Assembly (NCBI GenBank): GCA_003520205.1
Contig: DOVG01000044.1
Span: 1-26,352, forward strand
From: Lachnospiraceae bacterium
GTDB lineage: Bacteria > Bacillota > Clostridia > Lachnospirales > Lachnospiraceae
DNA length: 26,352 nt
Direction: 5' to 3'
Made by a program: the position numbers and the translations under genes. The notes under the pieces were generated by a model. That model ran no database searches. It saw only the letters and a list, made by a program, of their open reading frames with translations, and was not told the DNA's origin. Positions within the stretch are counted from its first letter, which is position 1. Every line of letters starts with the position of its first letter. This document shows positions 1 to 8,782 of this stretch, piece by piece.

Positions 1-79
1 CTATGTTAGCTCGTTCGCGACAATAAAGTATAAATCATATATAAGTCAGGACAATACTTCAGAATGTGAGGATAGACAA

Positions 80-1201
80 ATGAAAGATAGAAATGAACGA
101 AATAGTATCATAGATATCATGAAAGCTATAATGATTCTTTGTGTTGTGATATACCATCTGATTTATAGAAAGCAAAATGGGATGATGGATATGTTGATAA
201 AAGAGTCTATATATGTGTCTATTCCACTGTTTGTGTTAATAGCAGGCTACTTCTATCGGGAGGGAAATGGTTCCATTATCATGGATGTAGCTAAACGAAT
301 GAAGAAGCTTGTGCTTCCGCCGATATTTATAGATGCGATATTACTTCTTATCGGAGGTCCATACTTCATGCTGGTTCATGGATATGGGGTAAAGGATTGG
401 GCTTATGATTCATTAATGACGTATCTTAGACCTGAACTTATGAGTAGGCTGGTTCCGGATTATGTAGGTGGAGACCTTTTTAATAATCTGTCGCCTGTGT
501 GGTTTATCTGGGCACTTGCTTTTTCAACTATAGAATTCATTATAGTAATGAGAATCATAAGAGGGAAGAAAGAAGAGGCTGATATTACCTCTCTTGTTAT
601 TTCTATGATAATTTTCATGATAACAGGTTCAATACTTTTTGTTTATTCGCCTGCTCTGTCATGGAGTCTTCACGTAACTCCTATGTATGCCGGAATTATG
701 ATAATGGGTGTACTTATAAGAAGATGTCAGGTTCCTGAAAAGCTTGAAAAAATGAATCTTGTATTATCAGGTGTCATAATGATAATTCTGTGGGTTCTGC
801 ATTTTATAATCTTTAAACATTTTGGATCTGATTGCCTGTATCTGAGTGATTTTGGAAGCGCAGGATTTATCTCAGCCGCCTTTCTGATTATAGAAGTTCT
901 AATGGGTGGTTTTATACTGTTTACTATAGCAAGGTTTATATCACTTTGCTCTCCTTTAAAGAATGCATTTTCATGGATAGGAAGACATACGCTTGTTATT
1001 TTGCTTGTACATTGTTTTATTGCAGGAATTGTTGTAGATATACTGCACACCTATAATAAGCCGGGACCAAACTGGTATGTAGAGCCGCTTACTTCGGAAA
1101 TAGTTATCAAATCAGTCATAAGTTTCCTGGTTGCTACTATAGGAAGTATAGGTCTTGCTGCCTTAAATGATAGAATTAAAATGAAGTTCAGTAAGAAGTG
1201 A
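80..1201 (+). CDS. Membrane acyltransferase (acyltransferase 3 / OafA-like family)
   Basis: A 373-residue polytopic membrane protein, probably an O-acyltransferase that modifies a cell-surface or secreted glycan using cytoplasmic acyl-CoA. The N-terminus matches the acyltransferase-3 family: a charged start, then 'SIIDIMKAIMILCVVIYH' with the family's conserved His in the first membrane helix (about residue 26). About ten hydrophobic segments follow to the C-terminus, which ends in a short basic tail (DRIKMKFSKK). The length is normal for the family. The ATG is preceded by GAGGAT with about 6 bases of spacing. The gene stands alone: only 79 bases precede it in the window and a terminator hairpin follows. 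The true acceptor (peptidoglycan, teichoic acid or exopolysaccharide) cannot be read from sequence. Confidence 0.85.
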   Translation: MKDRNERNSIIDIMKAIMILCVVIYHLIYRKQNGMMDMLIKESIYVSIPLFVLIAGYFYREGNGSIIMDVAKRMKKLVLPPIFIDAILLLIGGPYFMLVHGYGVKDWAYDSLMTYLRPELMSRLVPDYVGGDLFNNLSPVWFIWALAFSTIEFIIVMRIIRGKKEEADITSLVISMIIFMITGSILFVYSPALSWSLHVTPMYAGIMIMGVLIRRCQVPEKLEKMNLVLSGVIMIILWVLHFIIFKHFGSDCLYLSDFGSAGFISAAFLIIEVLMGGFILFTIARFISLCSPLKNAFSWIGRHTLVILLVHCFIAGIVVDILHTYNKPGPNWYVEPLTSEIVIKSVISFLVATIGSIGLAALNDRIKMKFSKK

Positions 1202-1208
1202 TAATAGG

Positions 1209-1235
1209 AGAGTGCCGCAAGCGACACTCTTTATT
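1209..1235 (+). terminator. Rho-independent terminator after the acyltransferase gene
   Basis: The arms AGAGTGCCG and CGACACTCT pair with one C/A mismatch around a short CAAG loop and are followed by TTTATTT. It lies 8 bases after the stop codon at 1199-1201 and separates the acyltransferase from the next transcription unit. Confidence 0.6.
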
Positions 1236-1263
1236 TGATGTTGCACTTTTGTTGCTATATATT
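1235..1263 (+). promoter_or_regulatory. Sigma-A-type promoter for the two giant-protein genes
   Basis: A TTGATG -35 box (1235-1240), a 17-base spacer and a TATATT -10 box (1258-1263) put the start of transcription near 1270. The following gene at 1301 has a near-perfect ribosome binding site, AAGGAGG at 1287-1293. A short leader and strong site suggest substantial expression of the 1301-7828 pair. Confidence 0.5.
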
Positions 1264-1300
1264 AAGTAGAATGGTATTGATGACTTAAGGAGGTGGGAGT

Positions 1301-4144
1301 ATGCCGCCAAAGAATAATTTCAAAGCTGATAAGGCACATCCTTTTATTGAATATGAAAATATAACTCAGAAGGTCTTAAATAAGGAAACTAACCAGGAAG
1401 AAGAAAGAATTGTAGGCTTCAGGCCTGTCCTGCAGGGACTTACCGAGGATATACTGAATACCGGAGATCTGGCTACTCTTGTAGCCTTCTGGGAAGCAAA
1501 CCAGGATAAGATGTCAGAGAATGAAAAGCAGTATATGCAGGCAAGAATCGAGTCGGCTACTGAGATAGATCATTTAAAGAATAAGGCTCTTGAGGATATA
1601 TCAGAGGGAAGACAACCTTCTGGTCCTGAACCAAAGAACGAAAATGGAATGATAGGTTTTCCAGATCTTAAGAGTCCTGGTATTCAGTCCAGCAGTAATG
1701 GATGCTGGTCAGTGGCTTATTCTATACTGCTAAAAAGCCGTGGTGTAGATCTTTCTCAGGAAAGTATACGTGGCTGGAGACCGGATCAGTCAAAGAATAC
1801 AATGAGCTCTAAGGAACTGTTAGATACGGCGAGTGTCAGAAACAGTGCCATTCACCGAATGAATGTGGATGGTGTAAATACAATATCTCAAAATGGAGAT
1901 CTTCTGACACAGGTTCTTCCGAATACATCAATGAAGACCATAATGGTAGACCCTTTAACAGAGGGTGATATTTTAGTGGACGGAAATATTCCGACAAATC
2001 CTGATGATATTAAGGCTATAGATGATTTCTATAAAGAGCAATCCAAGATATTATTAAAGAATTCAGTTATTCAGGCTATCCAGGTGGATCACTCACCTGT
2101 TGCTATTACAAAAAATGGCCATTATATGACGATAACCGGGATTTCGCAAGATGGAGAGTACATCAGATGTGAAGACTCTGTTCAGGCTAATGCTGAGGAC
2201 AGAACACGCATTATTAAAATAGATGAGGTTATAGAAGATGCTTTTACAGAGAGAACACTATCTGATGGAACCATAGTGCCACCTGGTGGTTTTGAGATAA
2301 CGTGGCTGCATGATCTGAAAGTTCCAGAGTATGATAAAAGAAATGAACAGCAGCTTGATATAATGGAGGAAGAACGAAATCTCGTAGTTCCAGACCAAAA
2401 TGGAAATATAGATGTTAATGTACCATTTAATCATGTTACAGCAGCTAATTATGGAAGCCCTGCACAGGGACAGCTGGAGGGTAAGGGAGTTAATTTTCCT
2501 GTTAGTGTTCAGCTGAGTGAGCTTTCTAAGAAAATGAATGGCAGAGAAGTAACATCTACGATTTATGGTAGCAAGTATGATATGGGACATTATGAATCCT
2601 ATTATCCGAAGAAGGTATATTTTGGTAAGGATCCGGCTCTTAAGATTGCTCAAATAGCAAACAGTCAGATGAATATGGACGAAACCCAGAAGAATCTGCA
2701 AAATGCGGGGATTCTGGGGAATAAAGGTAAAGATGAACCGAAAGCAGATAATACAACAAAAGTATATGATGGTGACACTACCCAGAATCTGATGAATAGT
2801 GAATTACTCCGACAGATGCAGGAACAGCAGAAGCAACAGGAGCAACAGAGACTGCAGGAGCAACAGAAATTACAAGAACAACAGAGACAGCAGGCAAAGC
2901 AGCAATTACAGGAGCAACAGAGCCAGCAGAACATGCAGAGTCAGCAGAATATGCAGAATCAGCAGAACATGCAACAGAACCAGCAGAATATGCAGAATCA
3001 GCAAAATCTGCAACAGAGCCAGTGGGACATGCAGATGCAGCAGAACCAGCAGCCCATGGATGAGGGCGAGATGTATATAAACCAGCGCTGGGAACAGCTC
3101 AGTAACGTAAATCTAAATGCGGGAGAAAGAAAGAGCAGACTTGCAGAGATACTAGCTATATCTGAAATGGGTGCAAGACAGAGAGTCAAGGGGATAAAGA
3201 ATCCGGTCTATGATACAAATGAGTATTTAGCACTGACAAATCGTATCCTGAATGATGAAGCATTCAATCGTCTGGTCGATAATGGAAATGACATAAATAT
3301 CATAAGAGTTAGTGACACAAAGAAGCTTGTATCAGGACTTGCACGGACGGTTAAGGAAATAAAAAATGAAAAAAGATATGATATATCTGATAGACAAAAG
3401 CTTGTTCAGAAACGTTGTAAATTTATAGCGGGCAAGATGGAAGCAACAAAAAAGTCTAAGAATGATTCGGATTTTGAAGAGGTTATCGATGCAGTAATGG
3501 ATATCGCGGATGGAGTAAGCAAATCTCCGGAAGAAATCAAAGAATCTGTGGACATTGTTAAACAGTATTTATCGGAAAAGATGCCTGAAAGAAACCGTTC
3601 ACTTAGTAATGAGAGATGGGGACAATGTATGATGTTCCTAAAGGAAACTATGCCAAGAAGTGATTTTGAAGAGTATTGCAGAAGTATAAATATTAAACGT
3701 GGTGTAGAAAATAAAATATCCAGCAGCAAGTATATAAGTCCGGAAATGTTTGGATATAAGAAAGAACCTGTGAGATGTATCATTGCTGAAACAAAGCATA
3801 GAATATTGAGCCAAAGAGGAACAGAGCGGGATTATGCGTCACTAATAGCCTTAAGGAACAGATATGATAATGTAGGATTTCTTGACGGTGACAGAACTCT
3901 TGAAAATGATAATAACAGGAAGAGTTATGTAAGAGAGACAGAGAGAATTCTTAAGAGCGATGAATTCAAACGTTTTATGAAGGAGATACCAGAAGAACAA
4001 AGACAGGCACTTCTTGAGGGAACATGCGATGGACTACTTAATTATCAGAACATGCTTCAGCCTATTTCAAGAACAAATACCATGCAGCAGAGTCAACCAC
4101 AGAATAGACAAAGCCGGCCTTCAGCTCCACGGATTTCTTCATAG
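1301..4144 (+). CDS. Large Gln-rich protein with a C39/papain-like cysteine peptidase domain (function unknown)
   Basis: A 947-residue protein with no signal peptide and no membrane segment. After a helical N-terminus (about 1-115), residues 125-300 look like a C39/papain-type cysteine peptidase: 'SSNGCWSVAY' supplies a candidate nucleophile Cys135, 'NGHYMTITG' a candidate His274, and 'IRCEDSV' a candidate Asp292, in the order and context seen in C39-like folds. Residues about 500-590 are a Gln-rich stretch of QQ, QEQQ and NMQ repeats. The C-terminal third is helical and contains two similar modules (around 644-661 and 878-895, both with RIL then DE(A)F then R). It is followed 15 bases later by another giant coiled-coil gene, so the two are probably co-transcribed and may act together. 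I do not recognise a named family for the whole protein; the peptidase call rests on motif order only. Confidence 0.7.
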   Translation: MPPKNNFKADKAHPFIEYENITQKVLNKETNQEEERIVGFRPVLQGLTEDILNTGDLATLVAFWEANQDKMSENEKQYMQARIESATEIDHLKNKALEDISEGRQPSGPEPKNENGMIGFPDLKSPGIQSSSNGCWSVAYSILLKSRGVDLSQESIRGWRPDQSKNTMSSKELLDTASVRNSAIHRMNVDGVNTISQNGDLLTQVLPNTSMKTIMVDPLTEGDILVDGNIPTNPDDIKAIDDFYKEQSKILLKNSVIQAIQVDHSPVAITKNGHYMTITGISQDGEYIRCEDSVQANAEDRTRIIKIDEVIEDAFTERTLSDGTIVPPGGFEITWLHDLKVPEYDKRNEQQLDIMEEERNLVVPDQNGNIDVNVPFNHVTAANYGSPAQGQLEGKGVNFPVSVQLSELSKKMNGREVTSTIYGSKYDMGHYESYYPKKVYFGKDPALKIAQIANSQMNMDETQKNLQNAGILGNKGKDEPKADNTTKVYDGDTTQNLMNSELLRQMQEQQKQQEQQRLQEQQKLQEQQRQQAKQQLQEQQSQQNMQSQQNMQNQQNMQQNQQNMQNQQNLQQSQWDMQMQQNQQPMDEGEMYINQRWEQLSNVNLNAGERKSRLAEILAISEMGARQRVKGIKNPVYDTNEYLALTNRILNDEAFNRLVDNGNDINIIRVSDTKKLVSGLARTVKEIKNEKRYDISDRQKLVQKRCKFIAGKMEATKKSKNDSDFEEVIDAVMDIADGVSKSPEEIKESVDIVKQYLSEKMPERNRSLSNERWGQCMMFLKETMPRSDFEEYCRSINIKRGVENKISSSKYISPEMFGYKKEPVRCIIAETKHRILSQRGTERDYASLIALRNRYDNVGFLDGDRTLENDNNRKSYVRETERILKSDEFKRFMKEIPEEQRQALLEGTCDGLLNYQNMLQPISRTNTMQQSQPQNRQSRPSAPRISS
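2799..3060 (+). repeat. CAG-rich short tandem repeats coding a poly-Gln/Asn/Met tract
   Basis: Imperfect tandem units built from CAGCAG, CAACAG, GAGCAACAG and AATATGCAGAATCAGCAG code for QEQQ- and NMQNQQ-type repeats inside the 947-residue protein. Units are 12-18 bases long and stay in frame. Such tracts can change length by slippage without breaking the reading frame. Confidence 0.75.
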
Positions 4145-4159
4145 AAAGGTTATATTGAT

Positions 4160-7100
4160 ATGAAAGAAAAAGATTATGATGAGAAACAGGTCAATCAAAT
4201 AATTGAAGAGGTAAATCTCCAAAATCAACAGAATATGAAGGAAAATGAGATAAATCTTCAGAAGCAAAGACAGGCAAATGCTATATTAAATAATAATCTC
4301 AACAAAGTATTTGCCAGGGCGGAAAATGATCAGGCTGTTGATGAGGAGCTGAATAATCTGCAGAATCAGATTAACATTGAAAATCCTGATGCCAATCAGA
4401 ATATTCAGAATAATCCTGTAAATAATCAGAATGATATAGACCAGCAGATAAACCAGCTTAATGAAGAGATTGATAGAGAAAATGCTGATCTGCTGAATCA
4501 GGCTATAAAGAATCAGCAGGGACCTCAGAATAATAATCAGAATCCTAAAGCTATAAGACCTCAGGACCTGGATAATGCTATGAATCAGGCTGCTGATAAT
4601 ATTCAGCGTAGTGTTAATGAGGGTATTAATAAGCTGAACGAGCAGTTAAGACAGCGCCAGCAGGAGCAGGCAAGACAGCGTCAGCAGGAGCAGGAGCGAC
4701 AACGCCAGCAGGAACTGCAGAGACAGCGCCAGGAAGTTGAAAGACTGAGACGAGAGAATCAAAGAAAAGTACGGGAGATGCGGGCACAGCAAGAGCGTGA
4801 ACGTGAACGTCGTGCTGCTGAAAGAAGACAGCAGGAGTCTAATGCAGAATTCGCAAGAAATATATATAAGACCGGCAGGGATAATATAGTAAACAGGATG
4901 AACGAAGGCTATGGGCCTGTCATGAAATACTATTCTCCTGATGACGATTATCATATTCCAGAGGGGTTATCGCGTGAGGTGGTTACAGCGGCTGTTATAG
5001 GAGCGGCCATGGATAAATCATGGCTTCTTGATAACGCATCTGAACAGATAGCAGCAGCCGGTTCTATAGAGAATTTGCAGAAAAAACTTATTGTAGATGT
5101 AATGCAGGATGGTCCTCTTGATCCAACTCTTTTTCCTATAATTACATCAGCTTTTAAAAGGGCAGATGCAGCCGTAAAGTCGTACGAAAGAGGAGATGAC
5201 AGCGAACTAAAAACTTATCTTGAACAATATACAAATTATTCTGTGTTGACTGTTCCCCAGGCCCAGGCAGCTGATGGAATTATATCAAGTGGATATACTC
5301 CTGAACAACTGTCATACAAGTTCTGCAAAGAATTTGCAATAGATGGTCCTTTACATATAGAACCAGACAGGAATAGATTTACTGAAATAAATAAGATTAA
5401 GCTCACTAGCTACACTAAACAGCTGGATTCCATGAAAGCTGCGGAGCAGAGCAAAAAGAGACTGATTAATGAGGTTGGACGGCTTACAAGAGAGCAAAAA
5501 GAAGAAATCGTAGCAGATATGCTTCTTGACAGTTATATAGCAAATATGGCTACTGTACAGAAGAAAAAGCTTGAGGATGAAGTGCATAGATGCCGTGAAA
5601 ATGCTTTTCTTAATATGGGGCTTAATGAGGATACTCCAGACTGGAATGAATATGTTAATAGCACTAATGGACCTTATTCAGATAAAGCAAAGGATTTTTC
5701 TGAAGCTATAAGTAAAAATACAGTATCTGATTTTGATGTGCTTCTTTCTACTCCTAACGGTAGAAATTGGCTGAAGGACCAATGTATAGATAAGATCAAA
5801 GCATCTGAAGTTTATCAGAATATAGTTAATTCAGAAAATCCTAAAACTATGATTGATAATCTGATGATTGCAGATCATTTAGCTGAAAAAGGGATAAATG
5901 CCCTGCCGGATTTTAAGTTTTCCGCAGATATAGTGGAACATACTAAAGGGATTAATGACAGAAATAAGCCGAATCTGGAGGCGCAGATTACAGATATAAA
6001 TACAGATTTGTTTAATATAGCATTTGGCAATGCCAATGCATATCACCCAATTACTCAAAACCATATGTGTATGATGGATTTGAGTCATAAAACCATGGTA
6101 AGTACTGCATCTGAGATTAATAAGATGTATCAGACCATAAAGAAGAATGATACATTGAATGGTTCGAAAAATTATGGTGATATGAAGACTGCACTGAAGG
6201 AGCTGCGTGATTATACCAGAGAGCTGGCAAAGGATCCACGACCTATTGGAATAAAAGAAAGCCATAAGTATAAAATAATGGTTGACAAGGTAAACAAGCT
6301 TGCTGACCATTATCTGATGAATAAAGAAGATATTAATAAACCATCATCTCTTGAGAAGGTAAAAGGTGTAAGAGAGATGAAGCGCAGACTTCTGACTTCT
6401 ATAAAAGATATTAATGAAGCTCAGAAGAGTACCGGAGTAAAAATATCTAAGGAACTATTTGGTGACAGGTTTATGCTTTTAGATATGTATTCTCCAAGTA
6501 AAAGTGGCTTTAATCCTTTCTATGGTGACAAATATAATAAGCCAGAATCAAGAATAATTCATAGTGGTAAGTGTTCCGGGTTCACAACAGATAGAACAGC
6601 TGGTACTTCTATAGCTGTAATGGCTATGGCAGCCAGTGGAAGGTTCAGCCTTGAGCAGTTAATGGATCCTACAGAAGCAGTCGAAGAAAAGAAGGCTTAT
6701 TATGATGAGGTGATAAAAACATTAAAAGGAGGAGATGATCCGGCCAATAGAGAGAAGATAGCCAGATGGATACATGATGGGCGTAGAGTAACAGATGAAA
6801 TGCTTGACCAGAAAGTAAAGATAATAAATTTTAAGAATGCGGATATATATTCAGATAAGAATTTTGTATTTGCACTTAATATGTATAATGTACGATTTGA
6901 TGTAGAACAGGAAATGTTTCGTGTCAAGGATGAATATATAAAAGTTGCACAGGAAAGTGATCCAAATTTCAGGGATATGAATGATGCAAAAGTAATATGG
7001 TCTCCTATGCTGGAAATAGCGCAGTCTATGACCAAATTAAGGGAGAATGCATATGAAGCGGCAACATCCAGAGATAATAATTCTGCCAGTATAGCAGCTT

Positions 7101-7828
7101 CTAATCTGATGGCAAATACTGAGATAATTAAGAAAAATCTTGAATTTATGGATAAAAAGCAGGAGGCATGTAAGTCTATACCGGTAAATGAATGGTTTAG
7201 TGATGCAGAGCATGCTGAATGTGGATTTATTTCAGGAACACTGTCAAAATCGATAAATGATAAAGCTGATTTTGAAAATAATCCAAAGCTGATTACTTCG
7301 CTCCTTCCCAAGATGGTTGATGGAAGTCTTATGAAAGATACAAAATATGAGCCTGATTATGCAAAAAGTAAGATTAAGATAACCAGTGGGTTCCCTAGCG
7401 AAGAGAGTCTTAGGATTGAAGCTGAGAACATAGAATTCTTAAAGAAAACTGATGAAGCTATAAAACGACTGGAAGATGGTCAGGCTGATTATAAAAATAA
7501 AAAGGATTTTGTAACGGATAGTGCATATGCTATATTTGGACAGATGTATCGGACTGCAGGTATGCATACGCCTATAGACGCAGCTACAGGTAAGAAAATA
7601 TCTCTTGAGGAATTCATGCAGAAACAGCTGAAGTCCGGAGTTTTTGAGAAATCTCTTAAATCCAGAAAAAATCCAAAGAAATTTACAGATCCAAAGAATA
7701 TTGCCAAAATGGCAAAGGATAAGAAACAGATACAGAAGATAATAACATCGCATACGGACAGAAATAAAGAACGGCGTGCTCACAGAGCGGCGCGTAAGAA
7801 TAATGTGGAACATCAAAATGCATTATAA
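4160..7828 (+). CDS. Giant coiled-coil protein of unknown function, partner of the peptidase-like protein
   Basis: A 1222-residue protein without signal peptide or membrane helices. Residues 1-150 are Asn/Gln-rich. Residues about 155-230 form a highly charged Arg/Gln coiled coil (RQRQQEQERQRQQEL-type repeats). Then comes a long, mostly helical region, and near residue 805 a distinctive segment 'KCSGFTTDRTAGTSIAVM' followed by 'DPTEAVEEKKAYYDEV'. The C-terminal 70 residues are strongly basic (KNPKKF, NKERRAHRAARKN). It begins 15 bases after the previous stop with a modest GAAAGG site, which argues for one operon and possible coupling. I recognise no domain. A scaffold, effector or peptidase substrate are all possible, and none is shown by the sequence. 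Base composition matches the neighbours, so there is no sign of recent transfer. Confidence 0.75.
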   Translation: MKEKDYDEKQVNQIIEEVNLQNQQNMKENEINLQKQRQANAILNNNLNKVFARAENDQAVDEELNNLQNQINIENPDANQNIQNNPVNNQNDIDQQINQLNEEIDRENADLLNQAIKNQQGPQNNNQNPKAIRPQDLDNAMNQAADNIQRSVNEGINKLNEQLRQRQQEQARQRQQEQERQRQQELQRQRQEVERLRRENQRKVREMRAQQERERERRAAERRQQESNAEFARNIYKTGRDNIVNRMNEGYGPVMKYYSPDDDYHIPEGLSREVVTAAVIGAAMDKSWLLDNASEQIAAAGSIENLQKKLIVDVMQDGPLDPTLFPIITSAFKRADAAVKSYERGDDSELKTYLEQYTNYSVLTVPQAQAADGIISSGYTPEQLSYKFCKEFAIDGPLHIEPDRNRFTEINKIKLTSYTKQLDSMKAAEQSKKRLINEVGRLTREQKEEIVADMLLDSYIANMATVQKKKLEDEVHRCRENAFLNMGLNEDTPDWNEYVNSTNGPYSDKAKDFSEAISKNTVSDFDVLLSTPNGRNWLKDQCIDKIKASEVYQNIVNSENPKTMIDNLMIADHLAEKGINALPDFKFSADIVEHTKGINDRNKPNLEAQITDINTDLFNIAFGNANAYHPITQNHMCMMDLSHKTMVSTASEINKMYQTIKKNDTLNGSKNYGDMKTALKELRDYTRELAKDPRPIGIKESHKYKIMVDKVNKLADHYLMNKEDINKPSSLEKVKGVREMKRRLLTSIKDINEAQKSTGVKISKELFGDRFMLLDMYSPSKSGFNPFYGDKYNKPESRIIHSGKCSGFTTDRTAGTSIAVMAMAASGRFSLEQLMDPTEAVEEKKAYYDEVIKTLKGGDDPANREKIARWIHDGRRVTDEMLDQKVKIINFKNADIYSDKNFVFALNMYNVRFDVEQEMFRVKDEYIKVAQESDPNFRDMNDAKVIWSPMLEIAQSMTKLRENAYEAATSRDNNSASIAASNLMANTEIIKKNLEFMDKKQEACKSIPVNEWFSDAEHAECGFISGTLSKSINDKADFENNPKLITSLLPKMVDGSLMKDTKYEPDYAKSKIKITSGFPSEESLRIEAENIEFLKKTDEAIKRLEDGQADYKNKKDFVTDSAYAIFGQMYRTAGMHTPIDAATGKKISLEEFMQKQLKSGVFEKSLKSRKNPKKFTDPKNIAKMAKDKKQIQKIITSHTDRNKERRAHRAARKNNVEHQNAL
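4646..4830 (+). repeat. Short repeats coding an Arg/Gln/Glu coiled coil
   Basis: In-frame repeats of CGCCAGCAGGAGCAG-like units (codons for RQRQQEQ) continue into RERERRAAERRQQ. The pattern predicts a single long charged helix and parallels the Gln-rich tract of the upstream gene. Confidence 0.65.
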
Positions 7829-7840
7829 ATAACTATAATA

Positions 7841-7868
7841 AATGGCAGAGGCAGACGCTTCTGCCATT
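7841..7868. other. 12-bp hairpin without a U-tract between the giant gene and the lipoprotein gene
   Basis: The arms 7841-7852 (AATGGCAGAGGC) and 7857-7868 (GCTTCTGCCATT) pair fully with one G-U, around an AGAC loop. On the plus strand it is followed by A residues rather than T, so it is not a standard terminator in that direction. It may slow or process the transcript, or protect the upstream mRNA end. Confidence 0.5.
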
Positions 7869-7897
7869 AAAAAAGAATAGAAAAAAGGAAATGAATA

Positions 7898-8656
7898 ATG
7901 AAAAAGAACTTAGTAAGATTAATCGCACTAGCATCATGTATGTTGATGGGGATGTCTCTTGTTACGGCGTGTGGCAATGAGGCAGAAGTTGCTTCAGGTA
8001 CTACAGAAGTGAGTGAATCAGCTTCAGAAGTACAGGAAGAAATTAAAGAAGATATAACTGAGGCAAAAGAGGATGTTGAAGAAGTAAAAGAAGAGGTAAG
8101 TGAAAATGTGGAAAAGGCATCAGAGGAAGTAAAGGATGCCACAAGTGATGATGCAGAGGAAGAACATATAAGCATGCTTCCTGACTATATATATAAAGGG
8201 GGAGATCCTTATATAAGTGCCATCTCAATGTTTATGATAGAGAATTATGCAGGCAATTATGAAAGAAGTGATGTGAGTATACCAAATATATCTATAATAG
8301 ATATAGATGACTCAAATGCTGATGATATCCTTGTGTGGGGAGATTACTGGATTTTTAATTATGATTTAGATGGAGATAAGCTGGTTTGTAAGAGCGGTGG
8401 TAACTACCCGGGACTCATACATATAAAGGATAATCTTGTTACCGGATTTGATATAGTAGCTGATGGAAGCGATTATACTGAAAGTGCAAAGGCTATATTT
8501 GGAGACAGATATGAGAAATTTGAGGAAGTAAATGCGAGTACCGAAGAACGTGAGAAAATAAGAACCCAGACAATCTCTGATTATGTAAAATCTCATGAAC
8601 TGAATATAACAAAGTATCAGGACGAAGGATGGGATCCGGTAAATCTTCCGGAATAA
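7898..8656 (+). CDS. Secreted lipoprotein with an acidic helical repeat region
   Basis: A 252-residue protein with a lipoprotein signal: basic MKKNLVR, a hydrophobic core and the lipobox 'LVTAC', so lipidation is expected at Cys25 and anchoring on the outer face of the membrane. Residues about 28-92 are Glu/Val/Lys-rich amphipathic repeats (EDITEAKEDVEEVKEEV), probably a stalk. The globular C-terminal part, about residues 95-252, contains 'IDIDDSNADDILVWGDYW' and 'FNYDLDGDKLVCKSGG', a beta-rich pattern I cannot assign; it is in the size range of small ligand-binding or SnoaL/NTF2-like lipoprotein domains but I do not claim that. AAGGAA precedes the ATG. It follows the giant genes after 69 bases and a hairpin with no U-tract, so read-through is plausible. 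Confidence 0.8.
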   Translation: MKKNLVRLIALASCMLMGMSLVTACGNEAEVASGTTEVSESASEVQEEIKEDITEAKEDVEEVKEEVSENVEKASEEVKDATSDDAEEEHISMLPDYIYKGGDPYISAISMFMIENYAGNYERSDVSIPNISIIDIDDSNADDILVWGDYWIFNYDLDGDKLVCKSGGNYPGLIHIKDNLVTGFDIVADGSDYTESAKAIFGDRYEKFEEVNASTEEREKIRTQTISDYVKSHELNITKYQDEGWDPVNLPE

Positions 8657-8754
8657 TGAGAATAGCAGATGGACTTGGAAAATGTCACATGTTGCGCATT
8701 TGTTATACTCATTGCTGTAATATGTAATCAAAATAATTAATCTCCCGGTGGGTC

Positions 8755-8782
8755 AATGCCTTTGCAGTAAGGAGGTGGCATT
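8755..8782 (+). promoter_or_regulatory. Hairpin whose loop holds the ribosome binding site of the next gene
   Basis: AATGCC (8755-8760) pairs perfectly with GGCATT (8777-8782), the last six bases before the ATG at 8783. The 16-base loop contains the AAGGAGG site (8769-8775). Such a fold could modulate translation initiation, but a 6-bp stem is weak and may be chance. Confidence 0.3.

Noticed and set aside
2799..3060. Repeat tract considered as a CRISPR array
   Set aside because: Units are 12-18 bases, imperfect, without unique spacers, and code in frame for Gln-rich protein.
6700..7311. A 203-codon open frame on the minus strand inside the giant coiled-coil gene
   Set aside because: It is Ser/Ile/Phe-rich, the mirror of Lys/Asp/Glu-rich sense codons, has no ribosome binding site, and matches nothing recognisable.
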